Assembly: GCA_017934275.1 (NCBI GenBank)
Contig: JAGBJT010000023.1
Coordinates: forward strand, 1 to 61,919
Origin: Cardiobacteriaceae bacterium
GTDB lineage: Bacteria; Pseudomonadota; Gammaproteobacteria; Cardiobacteriales; Cardiobacteriaceae
Direction: 5' to 3'
Length of the DNA: 61,919 nt
A model generated the notes under the pieces. The model did no database searches. It saw only the letters and a list, made by a program, of their open reading frames with translations, and was not told the DNA's origin. Positions 17,506-26,421 of the stretch are shown piece after piece; the first letter of the stretch is position 1, and each line of letters begins with the position of its first letter. Both the position numbers and the translations under genes were made by a program.

Positions 17506-17514
17506 GAGAAAATA

Positions 17515-18069
17515 ATGCGAAAAATATTTTTGTTTTTAAGTTTAATAAGTTCAGTTAATTTATATGCTTTTTCTTTGCAAGATTTGAAAATTCAGCTTGA
17601 AAATCAGCAAAATATTCAAGGCGATTTTCATCAGGAAAAATACTTGAAAGGAATAAATAATCCCTTGCTAACTCGTGGTAAGTTTTCTTTGCACCAAGGT
17701 AAAAATGCCGAACTTTTGTGGAATATTTCCGCGCCGATTGAATTGCAATTAAAAGTTAATAAACACGGAATATCCCAGTGGAATGGGGATAAACAAGACT
17801 GGATTGCAAGTGCAGATAAAAATCAAAGCGAGCAGGTGAAACTATTTTTAGCGATTTTGTCAGGCAATAGTTCGGAGCTTGCAAAGTATTTTGATTTGCA
17901 AATTACTGGTGATGAGGATAATTGGCAATTAGAAATGCTTCCTAGTAATAATTTAGTCCAGCAGATTTTTAATAAAATCATAATAAAAGGCGGAAAAAAT
18001 ATCAAAACAGTAGAAATTTTAGAAGCGGCTGGTGAAAGAACTTTGCTGTATTTTGAAGTTAAAAAGTAA
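17515..18069 (+). CDS. apeL: APE LolA-like periplasmic carrier
   Basis: A 184-aa exported protein with a signal peptide ending about residue 18 (NLYA) and a LolA-like beta-barrel: NIQGDFHQEKYLKGINNPL (about 35-53) and LLWNISAPIELQLKVN. LolA carries lipoproteins across the periplasm; the version in APE clusters is thought to carry the pigment lipid to the outer membrane. AGGAG lies 6 bases upstream. Confidence 0.85.
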   Translation: MRKIFLFLSLISSVNLYAFSLQDLKIQLENQQNIQGDFHQEKYLKGINNPLLTRGKFSLHQGKNAELLWNISAPIELQLKVNKHGISQWNGDKQDWIASADKNQSEQVKLFLAILSGNSSELAKYFDLQITGDEDNWQLEMLPSNNLVQQIFNKIIIKGGKNIKTVEILEAAGERTLLYFEVKK

Positions 18070-18080
18070 ATAATAAAGTT

Positions 18081-19739
18081 ATGAATAAAGAAGAAATAAC
18101 ATTAAAAGATTTTATTTTTAAGCGCAAAGAGCGGCAATTTACTTCTGATTGGACAACGGCTCAATTTATCGAAACAGTTAAATTTTTAAGCAACTATTTA
18201 TTAGAAAAAAATATTGAAAGAGTGTGCTTAAAATTTACCGACACTGCTCGTTTTACGGCTAGTATTTTTGCTTGTCTTGCTGCTGGCTGTGAAATTTATT
18301 TACCGAATAATTTAACCGTAAAGACCCGTGAATTTTTATCTGAAAGAGGGGTGTTTTGGATAAGCGATGATGTGAAAACTGCTGACTTTTATTTTTCTGC
18401 TGAAATTGAAAAAATTGAAAGCACAAAAGATTTAGCGAATTTTGAGGACAAAGCTCGGATTTTTGTTTTTACATCAGGCACGACGGGAGAAAGCAATATC
18501 GTCGCAAAAACTTGGTCTCAAACTGCACTAGAAGCGGAATTTATCGCGGAAAAAATGCAAAAATATCGCGCCCGAACCGCAATTTCTTCGATTATTCCTG
18601 AGCATTTATACGGTTTAAGTTTCCGGGTTTTTGCTGCTTTTTTGCTGGATTGGATCTTTACTCGCACGCGTTATTTGTATCCCAATGAACTACTTTTAGC
18701 GGCTAATTGTCCTAGTTTGTGCTTATCATCTCCTGCGGTTTTGAACCGTTTTGACTTCGATTTGTCCGATGAACTCAAAGAAAAAATTAAAAATATTCAG
18801 GTCTTTTTCACCGCAGGCGGCAAAATTGCTCCCACCGTTGTGAATAAATTGCGCGATTTTGGAACGGAAGTTATTGATATTTACGGTTCGACGGAAACAG
18901 GGCTGATTTCTTTTCGTGAGGATAATGATGAGTATCAGATGTTTGAAGAAGTGCAAATTGAGACTGCGGAAAACTCGACATTTATTACTACACCTTGGGC
19001 GGGGCGAATGCAAATTGGCGATTGTCTAGATATTTCGCAAGGAAAATTTCGAATTTTAGGCAGAGCTGATCGCGTGATAAAAATTGCGGAAAAACGCTAC
19101 TCTTTGGATGAAATTGAGCATTTTTTACTAGAAAATAATTTGATTTCTGATATTGCACTGTGCTTAAAAAATAACCGTGAAAGATTATTTGCAGCGATTG
19201 CTTTAAGTGCTGAAGGGATTGAATTTTTACGCAATTACGGTCGTAAGTCTTTGATTTTGCAAATAAAAAATTATATGCAGGAGCAATTTGATGCTTTGGC
19301 AATTCCGCGCTATTTTCGTTTTGTGCGAAATTTAGCCCGTGGAAATACTCATAAAATTTCTCGCAAAACCATTGACAAACTTTATCAAGATGGTGAAAAA
19401 ATTGAATTTATCCGTGCAGACAATATTGACGGGAAAGCTGCTGAAATAACTTTTCGTGCTCGTGTTCCTCTTGATTTGCCGTATTTTGCAGGACATTTTG
19501 CAAGTTTTCCACTTGTTCCTGGTGCGGTGGAGGTGCTTTGGATTGAGGATTTAATTAAGCAATTTGATTGGGGACGGCGCAAAATTTTGCGGATTGAAAA
19601 TCTCAAATTTGCGCATTTTGTCCGACCTGATGATGAACTTTGCATTACATTGAATTACGATGCTGATAAAGACAAAGCATATTTTGCGATTTCTGTTTTG
19701 GATAAAACTTGCACTTCGGGAAGAATATGTTTTTCGTAA
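18081..19739 (+). CDS. APE acyl-AMP/ACP ligase fused to a FabZ-like dehydratase
   Basis: Two enzymes in one 552-aa chain. Residues 1-440 are an adenylate-forming ligase with TSGTTG (131-136), YGSTETGL near 275 and a hinge GRADRVIKIAEKRYSLDEIE near 330; it should activate the aryl starter and load it on an ACP. Residues 455-552 are a hotdog 3-hydroxyacyl-ACP dehydratase with His472 in AGHFASFPLVPGAVE. These correspond to the separate ApeH and ApeI of other clusters. The gene sits after the LolA-like gene instead of after the membrane protein gene. The ribosome binding site is weak. Confidence 0.87.
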   Translation: MNKEEITLKDFIFKRKERQFTSDWTTAQFIETVKFLSNYLLEKNIERVCLKFTDTARFTASIFACLAAGCEIYLPNNLTVKTREFLSERGVFWISDDVKTADFYFSAEIEKIESTKDLANFEDKARIFVFTSGTTGESNIVAKTWSQTALEAEFIAEKMQKYRARTAISSIIPEHLYGLSFRVFAAFLLDWIFTRTRYLYPNELLLAANCPSLCLSSPAVLNRFDFDLSDELKEKIKNIQVFFTAGGKIAPTVVNKLRDFGTEVIDIYGSTETGLISFREDNDEYQMFEEVQIETAENSTFITTPWAGRMQIGDCLDISQGKFRILGRADRVIKIAEKRYSLDEIEHFLLENNLISDIALCLKNNRERLFAAIALSAEGIEFLRNYGRKSLILQIKNYMQEQFDALAIPRYFRFVRNLARGNTHKISRKTIDKLYQDGEKIEFIRADNIDGKAAEITFRARVPLDLPYFAGHFASFPLVPGAVEVLWIEDLIKQFDWGRRKILRIENLKFAHFVRPDDELCITLNYDADKDKAYFAISVLDKTCTSGRICFS

Positions 19740-22042
19740 AGTTTTATCAAAAAATTCTGGCAATTTCTTTTTTATTGCTTGTTTTTTTATTATTTTTACC
19801 GAAAAATAACTTTATTCAAACCGATTTAACTGCGCTTTTGCCTGAAAACCGTATTGCAAATCAAGCTGAAAATGCGGCGAATAACCGTGAATTGCAAACA
19901 TTTAACCGCAATATTATTTTGCTTTTTGGAGCGGACGATTACGATCAAGCCAAATCTATGATGAAAAAAACACTTGATTTATGGCGAAAGAGTGGTATTT
20001 TTTCTAGCATAGAGAGCGATTTTTTACCGAAAATAGATGAAATTCGCACAGATAGCATTAAATATTCGCTTGCAACTTTTCCCCGTGAATATTCTGAAAT
20101 TCTTCGTACCAATGCGGAAAAATATATTTCTTTGCGTATCACTGAAATTTTCAATCCTTTTTGGCAAACAATAAACAATATTTCCGATGATTTATTTGCT
20201 TTTTCACGGGGATTTATGTTGCAAAAATCACTTGGTAATATGCAATATAAACTGGAAGATGGTAGTTTATTTGTTGAGAGAGATGGAAAAAATTGGTTGT
20301 TTTCCCGTGCAATTTTAGAGGAAAATTCGCTTCCTGCCAAAGAATTATTGCAATTATTATCAGAAACAGAGGAGATTGCAAATAGAGAAGGAGTGGAATT
20401 TTTAGCAACAGGAGGAGCGATTTTTTCAGCAAAAGCCAAGATTATTTCTGAAAAAGAGAGTAGTTTTTTGTCGTTTATTGGGATAAGTCTTACTTTTTTC
20501 TTGCTAATTTATGTTTTCCGTTCTTTCAAAATTTTTCTTTTATTTTTACCGATATTCATCGGGCTTTTTGCTTCTTTTTTAATTACTGTATTGATTTTTC
20601 GTGAAATTCACATCATTGTGCTGGTGATTGGCAGCAGTTTGATTGGGCTTTTGGTTGATTTTCCCTTGCATTTTTTGGCAGGAACTTTGTTTGCAGAAAA
20701 TGGCAAATGGCAGGCAAATGTCGTAATGCGTCGCACAATTCCCGCGTTTTCTTTGAGTTTATTGATTACGGTTTTGGGATATTTTCTGCTTTTATTCACT
20801 CCGCTTGCGATTTTGCGGCAAACGGCTTGTTTTTCGGCTTTTGCTTTGATTTTTTCATTTATTGCGAGTTATTTTCTAATGCCAAAATTGTTCAATAATT
20901 TTGCCCTAGAAAATAAAAATTTATTACTTACAGTTGATAAATTAAGTCGAAATATCAGCAAAATCAGCTTATTTATTTTTAACCATCGGATTATTTTTAG
21001 CCTATTTTTCGGCATTTTTATTGTTGTGGGACTATTAAAATCTAATTGGAATGATGATATTCGCAATTGGATTATTTTATCGCCAAAAATGCTAGAAGAT
21101 GCGAAAAAAATTACTGATATTTCAGGTATCGGACAAAATAATAAACGGCTTTTAATTACCGCAAAGAGTGAAGAAAAATTATTTGAAATTGCGCATAATT
21201 TAGAAGAAAATTTGCCACAAGAGGCAGAAATTTTCGGATTACATCAATATTTTAGAACCGAAAAAGAACAAGAACAAATTAAAGCCGCTATAAGGCAAGT
21301 TAAAAATAATGAACAAGCATTAGCAGAAATAGAGAAAATTGGCATCGAGAGGGAAGAAATTATTCGGCAATTAGATAAATTTGCTAATTTAGAAAATATT
21401 TCTGCAAAAGAATTGCTAGAAAGCTCGATGATGGAACATTGGCGGAATTTTTATTTAGGAAAAATTGCTGATAAATCAGATAATTACGCGATTATTTTGC
21501 AATTTTCTGCTGAATTTTCAAATAATCAAATGCAGGATATTATTGATAAAAATTGCCGAGAAGAGTGCAAAATTTTAGATAAAAGAGAGGAGTTAAATGA
21601 ATTATTTTCCCAAACTCGCTATCAAGCCTTGTTTATCAAAATTTTCTCTTTATTTTTAGCCTTTTTTGCTTTACTTTATTTTACGGGATTTAAGCGGGCA
21701 TTATTGATTATTTTCTTACCGTCAATGGCTTCGATAATAACAATTGCAATTTTTTCTTATCTTAATTTGTCAATAGGTTTATTTACAATTTTTGGAATGT
21801 TACTTGCAGCGGCAATTGGTTTAGATTATGTTCTTTATGCTATTTATGCAAAAGAGGGTAAAAAATTAAAAATAACGGCAATATCTTTGGCAGCAATTAC
21901 AACGGGAATATCTTTTGCATTACTTGCATTTAGCAGCATTCCAGCGGTAAAAGAATTTGGAATGAGTGTTGCGTTTGCTGTGTTTATTAGTTGTATTTTT
22001 GCATTATTTTTAACGACTAATCTGGATAAGCTAAACTTTTAG
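19727..22042 (+). CDS. apeM: APE RND/MMPL-family exporter
   Basis: A 771-aa transporter of the MMPL/RND superfamily with two repeats: one N-terminal span, a large periplasmic domain (about 35-240), a bundle of spans (FIGISLTFFLLIYVF, LFLPIFIGLFASFLITVL, HIIVLVIGSSLIGLLVDFPLHFLAG), then a second span, periplasmic domain and bundle (about 640-770). The intramembrane aspartates (LLVDFPLHF; AAIGLDYVLYA) are likely proton-relay residues. It probably extracts the pigment lipid from the inner membrane. The ATG at 19727 is chosen for its GGGAAG site; it overlaps the previous gene by 13 bases. Confidence 0.88.
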   Translation: MFFVKFYQKILAISFLLLVFLLFLPKNNFIQTDLTALLPENRIANQAENAANNRELQTFNRNIILLFGADDYDQAKSMMKKTLDLWRKSGIFSSIESDFLPKIDEIRTDSIKYSLATFPREYSEILRTNAEKYISLRITEIFNPFWQTINNISDDLFAFSRGFMLQKSLGNMQYKLEDGSLFVERDGKNWLFSRAILEENSLPAKELLQLLSETEEIANREGVEFLATGGAIFSAKAKIISEKESSFLSFIGISLTFFLLIYVFRSFKIFLLFLPIFIGLFASFLITVLIFREIHIIVLVIGSSLIGLLVDFPLHFLAGTLFAENGKWQANVVMRRTIPAFSLSLLITVLGYFLLLFTPLAILRQTACFSAFALIFSFIASYFLMPKLFNNFALENKNLLLTVDKLSRNISKISLFIFNHRIIFSLFFGIFIVVGLLKSNWNDDIRNWIILSPKMLEDAKKITDISGIGQNNKRLLITAKSEEKLFEIAHNLEENLPQEAEIFGLHQYFRTEKEQEQIKAAIRQVKNNEQALAEIEKIGIEREEIIRQLDKFANLENISAKELLESSMMEHWRNFYLGKIADKSDNYAIILQFSAEFSNNQMQDIIDKNCREECKILDKREELNELFSQTRYQALFIKIFSLFLAFFALLYFTGFKRALLIIFLPSMASIITIAIFSYLNLSIGLFTIFGMLLAAAIGLDYVLYAIYAKEGKKLKITAISLAAITTGISFALLAFSSIPAVKEFGMSVAFAVFISCIFALFLTTNLDKLNF

Positions 22043-22077
22043 CTATATTTTTCTTATCAATTTTTAAGGAGAAACAA

Positions 22078-23322
22078 ATGGAAAGAAGGCAGGTTGTGAT
22101 TATCGGAGCAGGACCAAGTGGTTCAGCTGCGGCTTCCTTTTTACATCGGACGGGAATTGATTGTGTTGTGCTTGACAAAATTCATTTTCCCCGTTTTGTT
22201 ATCGGTGAAAGTCTGTTGCCGAATTGCAGCGAAATTTTGGCAGATGCGGATTTGCTTTCCGCGGTTGAGAGTGAAATAACTTTTCAGTTCAAAAACGGTG
22301 CGGCATTTTCTTGGGGTGAGCGTTATGCGTATTTCGATTTCACTAAAAAATTCTCGCCTGGGCGTGGGACAACATATCAAGTTCGTCGTGCTTTGTTTGA
22401 CAAAATTTTGATTGATACGGTAGCAAGTCGCGGTGTAGAAGTGCGTTTTGGCGATGAAGTTATCGGTTTTTTAGATGCAGAGCGCGGTGCAATTTTGACG
22501 GTTAAATCGGAAAACGGGGAAACTTATCAAATTCAAGCCGATTTTGTTTTGGACGCTTCGGGTTACGGTCGAGTTTTGCCGCGGCTTTTGAATTTAGAAA
22601 TACCGTCAGATTTACCGCCGCGCGAGGCTCATTTCACTCACATTGATGACAACATTTGCGATCGCGCGTTTGACCGTCAAAAAATCCTTGTTACAACTCA
22701 CAGTAAATATCGCGATGTTTGGATTTGGTTAATTCCATTTGTGGATAACCGTTGTTCGATTGGTGTTGTGGGGCTACCTGAACGCTTTGCTGAATTTGCC
22801 GACGACAGCGAAAAAATTCTCAAATCCTTTGTTTATGAATGCCCGATGCTTGCGCGTATTTTGAAAAATTCAGGTTGGGAAAACGAAGTTCCATACCGCA
22901 AAATCCACGGTTATAGCGCGAATGTTTCTCGGCTTTACGGGGAAAATTTTGCGCTTCTTGGTAATGCTTCGGAGTTTTTAGATCCTGTGTTTTCGTCGGG
23001 AGTAACGATTGCTTTGCAGTCGGCTCGAATGGCTGCTAATTTGCTGATACGGCAATTTGCGGGCGAGCAAGTCGATTGGCAGAAGGAATTTGCCGAAGAG
23101 TTGATGGTTGGCGTTAATGCGTTTCGGACTTATGTCTGCGGTTGGTATGACGGTGTTTTCCAAGATGTGATTTATCAGGAAAACCGCTCCCCTGAAATTA
23201 GCGAGAAAATTTCTGCGATTTTGGCGGGATACGCTTGGGATAAAAATAATCCTTTGGTGGAAAAATCAGATCGAATGCTCAAAGCTTTGGGAGAAGTCAT
23301 TGAAAAATTGCAATACCGTTAA
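22078..23322 (+). CDS. FAD-dependent oxidoreductase of the APE locus
   Basis: A 414-aa flavoprotein of the tryptophan halogenase / geranylgeranyl reductase-like group. The dinucleotide fold is VVIIGAGPSGSAAASFL (7-23), FPRFVIGESLLP follows at about 38-49, and the FAD-pyrophosphate motif GNASEFLDPVFSSGV is at about 296-310. The halogenase Trp motif (GWxWxIP) is replaced by DVWIWLIPF, so halogenation is uncertain. It probably oxidises or reduces the aryl polyene or its precursor. AAGGAG lies 7 bases before the ATG. Confidence 0.85.
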   Translation: MERRQVVIIGAGPSGSAAASFLHRTGIDCVVLDKIHFPRFVIGESLLPNCSEILADADLLSAVESEITFQFKNGAAFSWGERYAYFDFTKKFSPGRGTTYQVRRALFDKILIDTVASRGVEVRFGDEVIGFLDAERGAILTVKSENGETYQIQADFVLDASGYGRVLPRLLNLEIPSDLPPREAHFTHIDDNICDRAFDRQKILVTTHSKYRDVWIWLIPFVDNRCSIGVVGLPERFAEFADDSEKILKSFVYECPMLARILKNSGWENEVPYRKIHGYSANVSRLYGENFALLGNASEFLDPVFSSGVTIALQSARMAANLLIRQFAGEQVDWQKEFAEELMVGVNAFRTYVCGWYDGVFQDVIYQENRSPEISEKISAILAGYAWDKNNPLVEKSDRMLKALGEVIEKLQYR

Positions 23323-23719
23323 ATCTGTTGCTTTTTTATTTTTTTTATTATTTTTTAGCGCGTGTAGCAGTCCGAAATATTCTCCCGAAGATTTACCGCA
23401 AATTGCACCTAAACGCGTAATTTGGCTAAAACTAGAAAAAATAAACAGAGAAAACACGGCAATTTCGACCGAAATTCTTTCGGTGCAAGGACTTGAAAAT
23501 AACGAAACTCGCTGGCTTTTAACTGATGCATTTGGCGCGGTAAAAGCCCGCGTTATTGCTACAAATGATGGTTGGAAGAATGACGGTTTTGCACCACCTA
23601 ACCGTGAAGCGCGGCGTTTATTCCAAGCAATTTTTAGCGAAGTTGATAAGCCAGTTTTAGCGGAAAAAATCATCGAACTCGGCTCGGATAAATGGCGGAT
23701 TGCGCCGATGAGTGAATAA
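23300..23719 (+). CDS. apeN: APE-locus lipoprotein (DUF3261-like)
   Basis: A 139-aa exported protein with hydrophobic segment VAFLFFLLFFSAC; Cys22 is the probable lipidation site, though Phe at -3 makes the lipobox imperfect. IAPKRVIWLK and ETRWLLTDAFGAVKARVI are the recognisable parts. Small DUF3261 lipoproteins occur at this position in APE clusters, probably at the outer membrane. The start is TTG, supported by GGGAGAAG 4-10 bases upstream inside the end of the oxidoreductase gene (23-base overlap). Confidence 0.7.
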   Translation: MKNCNTVKSVAFLFFLLFFSACSSPKYSPEDLPQIAPKRVIWLKLEKINRENTAISTEILSVQGLENNETRWLLTDAFGAVKARVIATNDGWKNDGFAPPNREARRLFQAIFSEVDKPVLAEKIIELGSDKWRIAPMSE

Positions 23720-23721
23720 AT

Positions 23722-24918
23722 ATGACAATTTATTTGAATAAACCAGGAGTTATTTCCAGCATCGGTGTTGGAATAGAAGAAAGTCTTGCTAATTTATTTT
23801 CACCGCAGAAAAACTATTTAACTCGTCGTGCGGATTTTGGGGTAGGGGAGCGATATTTCGGGCAAATTAACCCTCAACATTTGCGAGCATTTCCTGATGA
23901 TTTGAAAGCTGAATTTCGCGGAATAAATAATCAAATTCTCTGGACGGCTTGCGGGCAAATTGAAGAGCAAATTGCGGATGTAGTTGAGCGTTACGGAAAA
24001 AAACGAGTTGCGGTTGTAGTCGGCACGAGTTGTTCTGGTGTTGATGAAAATTTACCGATATTTCAAAATGTTGTTGCAGGCGGCGGTTGGTCGGATATTG
24101 CGATTTCACGAGCGCATCAAATTATGTCTGCGCCTGCGGATTTTCTCTGTCATATGTATGAATTAGATTTTGCTTACGGCATCAGCACCGCTTGCACATC
24201 AGGAGCAAGAGCGATTATTTCCGCCGCCAGAATGTTGCAGGCAGGTTTGGCTGATGCGGTTATTGCAGCGGGTGTGGATAACTTATCACAGCTCACAATT
24301 GCAGGATTTAACTCGCTTTCCGTGCTTTCCAAAGGTATTTGCGAGCCGTTTTGTCAAGGTCGCGACGGAATAAATATCGGCGAGGCAGCGGCTGTTTTTA
24401 TGATGACACGGGAAAATTTATATGACGGATTGCCGCTTCTATCTTGGGGAGCAAGTTCTGATGCCTTTCATATGTCTTCCCCAGATCCTAGTGCAAAAGG
24501 TGCAAAACTCGCTTTTCAAGCGGCACTTAACAAGGCGAATTTAGAGCCAACGGATATTTCTTACATCAATTTGCACGGCACGGGAACGGAACTTAATGAT
24601 GCGATGGAAAGTAAAGCTGTCGCGGAAATTTTCCCTGCAATCTATGCAAGCACAAGTAAAAATCTAACGGGGCATACGCTTGGTGCATCAGGTGCATTGG
24701 AAGCGGCATTTATTTGGGCTGCGGTGTCGCGCAAATTTAATCCCGAAGGAAAATTGCCCGTGCAAGTTTTTGCACAAACTTCCGTAATCGATGAGAAATT
24801 ACCGCAACTGCGCTGGACGGATAAAAATAGCCGTTTTGAAAACAATCGCCGTATTGCTGCAAGTTCGAATTTTGCTTTTGGTGGAAATAACAGCGTTGTT
24901 ATTATTGGTGAGGAATAA
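23722..24918 (+). CDS. apeO: APE beta-ketoacyl-ACP synthase
   Basis: The elongating ketosynthase, 398 aa. The thiolase fold shows the nucleophile Cys158 in GISTACTSGARA, His285 in INLHGTGTELND and His318 in LTGHTLGASGALEA: a complete C-H-H triad. It should condense malonyl-ACP with the growing aryl polyene together with the chain-length factor encoded first in the operon. It starts 2 bases after the lipoprotein stop codon. Confidence 0.92.
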   Translation: MTIYLNKPGVISSIGVGIEESLANLFSPQKNYLTRRADFGVGERYFGQINPQHLRAFPDDLKAEFRGINNQILWTACGQIEEQIADVVERYGKKRVAVVVGTSCSGVDENLPIFQNVVAGGGWSDIAISRAHQIMSAPADFLCHMYELDFAYGISTACTSGARAIISAARMLQAGLADAVIAAGVDNLSQLTIAGFNSLSVLSKGICEPFCQGRDGINIGEAAAVFMMTRENLYDGLPLLSWGASSDAFHMSSPDPSAKGAKLAFQAALNKANLEPTDISYINLHGTGTELNDAMESKAVAEIFPAIYASTSKNLTGHTLGASGALEAAFIWAAVSRKFNPEGKLPVQVFAQTSVIDEKLPQLRWTDKNSRFENNRRIAASSNFAFGGNNSVVIIGEE

Positions 24919-24925
24919 ATAAAGT

Positions 24926-25411
24926 ATGGAAAATATCAATAAACTTGAATTACCGATAAAAAATCCCGCAAAATTTATGCCGCATTCAGGAAAAATGGTT
25001 TTGATTGATGAAATTATCCAATTTGATAAAAATAGCTTAACAGCTAGTGCGAAAATCAATAAAGAACATATTTTTTTAGATGGAAGAGATGAATTTTCTA
25101 GCGTTTTAGGTCTAGAAATAATGGCACAAGGTGTGGCTTGTTATGCGGGAATTGGAAATTATCTCAACGGCGAAAAAGTCCGTCTTGGATTTTTGCTGGG
25201 GACGAGGAAGTTAAATATTCATCAAGAGAAAATCAAACTCGGCACTCAACTTGTTGTTTTGGTCAAAAAATCGTGGAGCGGTGATGGAATGGGACTTTTT
25301 GATTGCACGCTAGCAAAACAAACGGCAGACGATTTAACTGAAATTATGAACGCCGCACTCAATGTCTATTCTCCAAATGATGAACAAATGAATTCTTTGC
25401 TTGGAAAATAA
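24926..25411 (+). CDS. apeP: APE 3-hydroxyacyl-ACP dehydratase
   Basis: A 161-aa hotdog dehydratase of the ApeP type, with His20 in AKFMPHSGKMVLIDEI and the helix LGLEIMAQGVACYAGIGNY. It removes water from 3-hydroxyacyl-ACP to make the trans double bonds of the polyene. Last gene of the operon here, followed by a terminator; the ketoreductase (ApeQ) and second ketosynthase (ApeR) genes that usually follow are absent. Confidence 0.88.
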   Translation: MENINKLELPIKNPAKFMPHSGKMVLIDEIIQFDKNSLTASAKINKEHIFLDGRDEFSSVLGLEIMAQGVACYAGIGNYLNGEKVRLGFLLGTRKLNIHQEKIKLGTQLVVLVKKSWSGDGMGLFDCTLAKQTADDLTEIMNAALNVYSPNDEQMNSLLGK

Positions 25412-25423
25412 GTTTTATGGAAT

Positions 25424-25462
25424 AAAAAACGGCAAGATTTTTACCTCTTGCCGTTTTTTATT
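25424..25462. terminator. Bidirectional terminator ending the APE operon and the SUKH gene
   Basis: AAAAACGGCAAGA (25426 on) pairs with TCTTGCCGTTTTTT, leaving a short loop and a T run on both strands. It lies between the converging apeP-like gene and the leftward gene at 25478. Confidence 0.85.
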
Positions 25463-25477
25463 TATTGTGTTGTTTAA

Positions 25478-26023
25478 TTATTCCATTAAGTCTGACCAAA
25501 AAGGAATGTATTCATAATATTTCAATTGTCCATCTAACTGCTTATTACAAAACTCAACTTGCAGATAATCAAGTAAATTTTGACCATAATATATAACATC
25601 TGTTTCATAAATAGACAGGACTGGTGGATTGTTATTCACGATAGGTATATAACGATGTAAATATATTGGAATAAGCGTTGGAGAATTATTTATCCGTTCG
25701 GTTAAAAAATCATATTTTTGCTGCTGATTTAATGGTTCTGTTCCCCATTTGTGTGACCATTCTATGAATTCTAAATTCTCTTTTAAAATTTTTTTTGGTT
25801 TATTTATAAAGCGTGAAATATTGATGACATTTTGTTCTGAAAAGTCTTTCCAATTATAAAAACCTTGCGAAATTGGCAGAGCTTCTTGTATAAAATTTTT
25901 GTATTCAAGTGGAAAGTCGATGTTATAAATATTTTCTATCTTCGCTAGTTCCTCATCAGTAATACCATCGCTAAAAATTATGCCATCTCTTTTCATTATA
26001 AAAATAATCTGTTGATAATTCAT
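25478..26023 (-). CDS. SMI1/KNR4 (SUKH) family protein, probable immunity protein
   Basis: A 181-aa acidic protein with the SUKH core: TDEELAKIENIYNIDFPLEYKNFI (about 21-44), where W/F-rich helices precede ILKENLEFIEW and LIPIYLHRYIPI. SUKH proteins are widespread immunity proteins for polymorphic toxins. It follows 11 bases after a barnase-type RNase domain on the same strand, so it probably neutralised that toxin; barnase itself uses the unrelated barstar. The ribosome binding site is weak and Met10 is an alternative start. The frame is intact although the toxin is not. Confidence 0.75.
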   Translation of the reverse strand: MNYQQIIFIMKRDGIIFSDGITDEELAKIENIYNIDFPLEYKNFIQEALPISQGFYNWKDFSEQNVINISRFINKPKKILKENLEFIEWSHKWGTEPLNQQQKYDFLTERINNSPTLIPIYLHRYIPIVNNNPPVLSIYETDVIYYGQNLLDYLQVEFCNKQLDGQLKYYEYIPFWSDLME

Positions 26024-26034
26024 TTTTGCACCAT

Positions 26035-26421
26035 TTACTTAATTTTTATAAATGATTTATAGTGATCATTGGTATACCAAACACTACCATCATCGCCAAT
26101 TACAATTCGCTCTTTACCTCTATTTACACCTTTTGTATGAGGATTTATATCGTATTCGCGATAAGTTGTATGATTTGGTAATGTGTTGTCTCGGTTTTGA
26201 AATATTCTTCCACCTTTATACCCAGCTGGTGCAGCACCATTATGACTGTTTGCATAATTAACGACATTGTTGATTTTGTTACTTGTAGCTTGGGAAATAT
26301 TTTGATGCTGAAGATTTTGATTGGCAGAGTTGCTGTGATTCCCCGCACTCTTCTCTGTATTTTTTACCTCTGTTGCAGTGTTTTTAGCAGCTTTGGCAGC
26401 ATCTTCCGCAATTCCTCTATT
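26035..26421 (-). pseudogene. Barnase-type RNase toxin C-terminal domain without a start codon
   Basis: The minus-strand frame from 26421 is open for 128 codons but contains no ATG, GTG or TTG; TAG TGA stand just before it. Residues 68-128 read GYKGGRIFQNRDNTLPNH ... YREYDINPHTKG ... NRGKERIVIGDDG ... TNDHYKSFIKIK, a close match to barnase. The catalytic residues (barnase Glu73, Arg83, Arg87, His102) correspond to Glu89, Arg101, Arg105 and His120. Residues 1-60 look like the linker of a polymorphic toxin. It overlaps the end of the mafA-like frame by 58 bases in the -1 frame. Probably an orphan toxin cassette left by recombination. Confidence 0.8.

Noticed and set aside
24199-24373. Frames inside ketosynthase and other APE genes on either strand
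   Set aside because: All lie within genes whose motifs run through intact; no evidence of overlapping coding.
26145-26348. 67-codon minus-strand frame in the toxin remnant region
   Set aside because: It is out of frame with the clear barnase motifs and has no support of its own.
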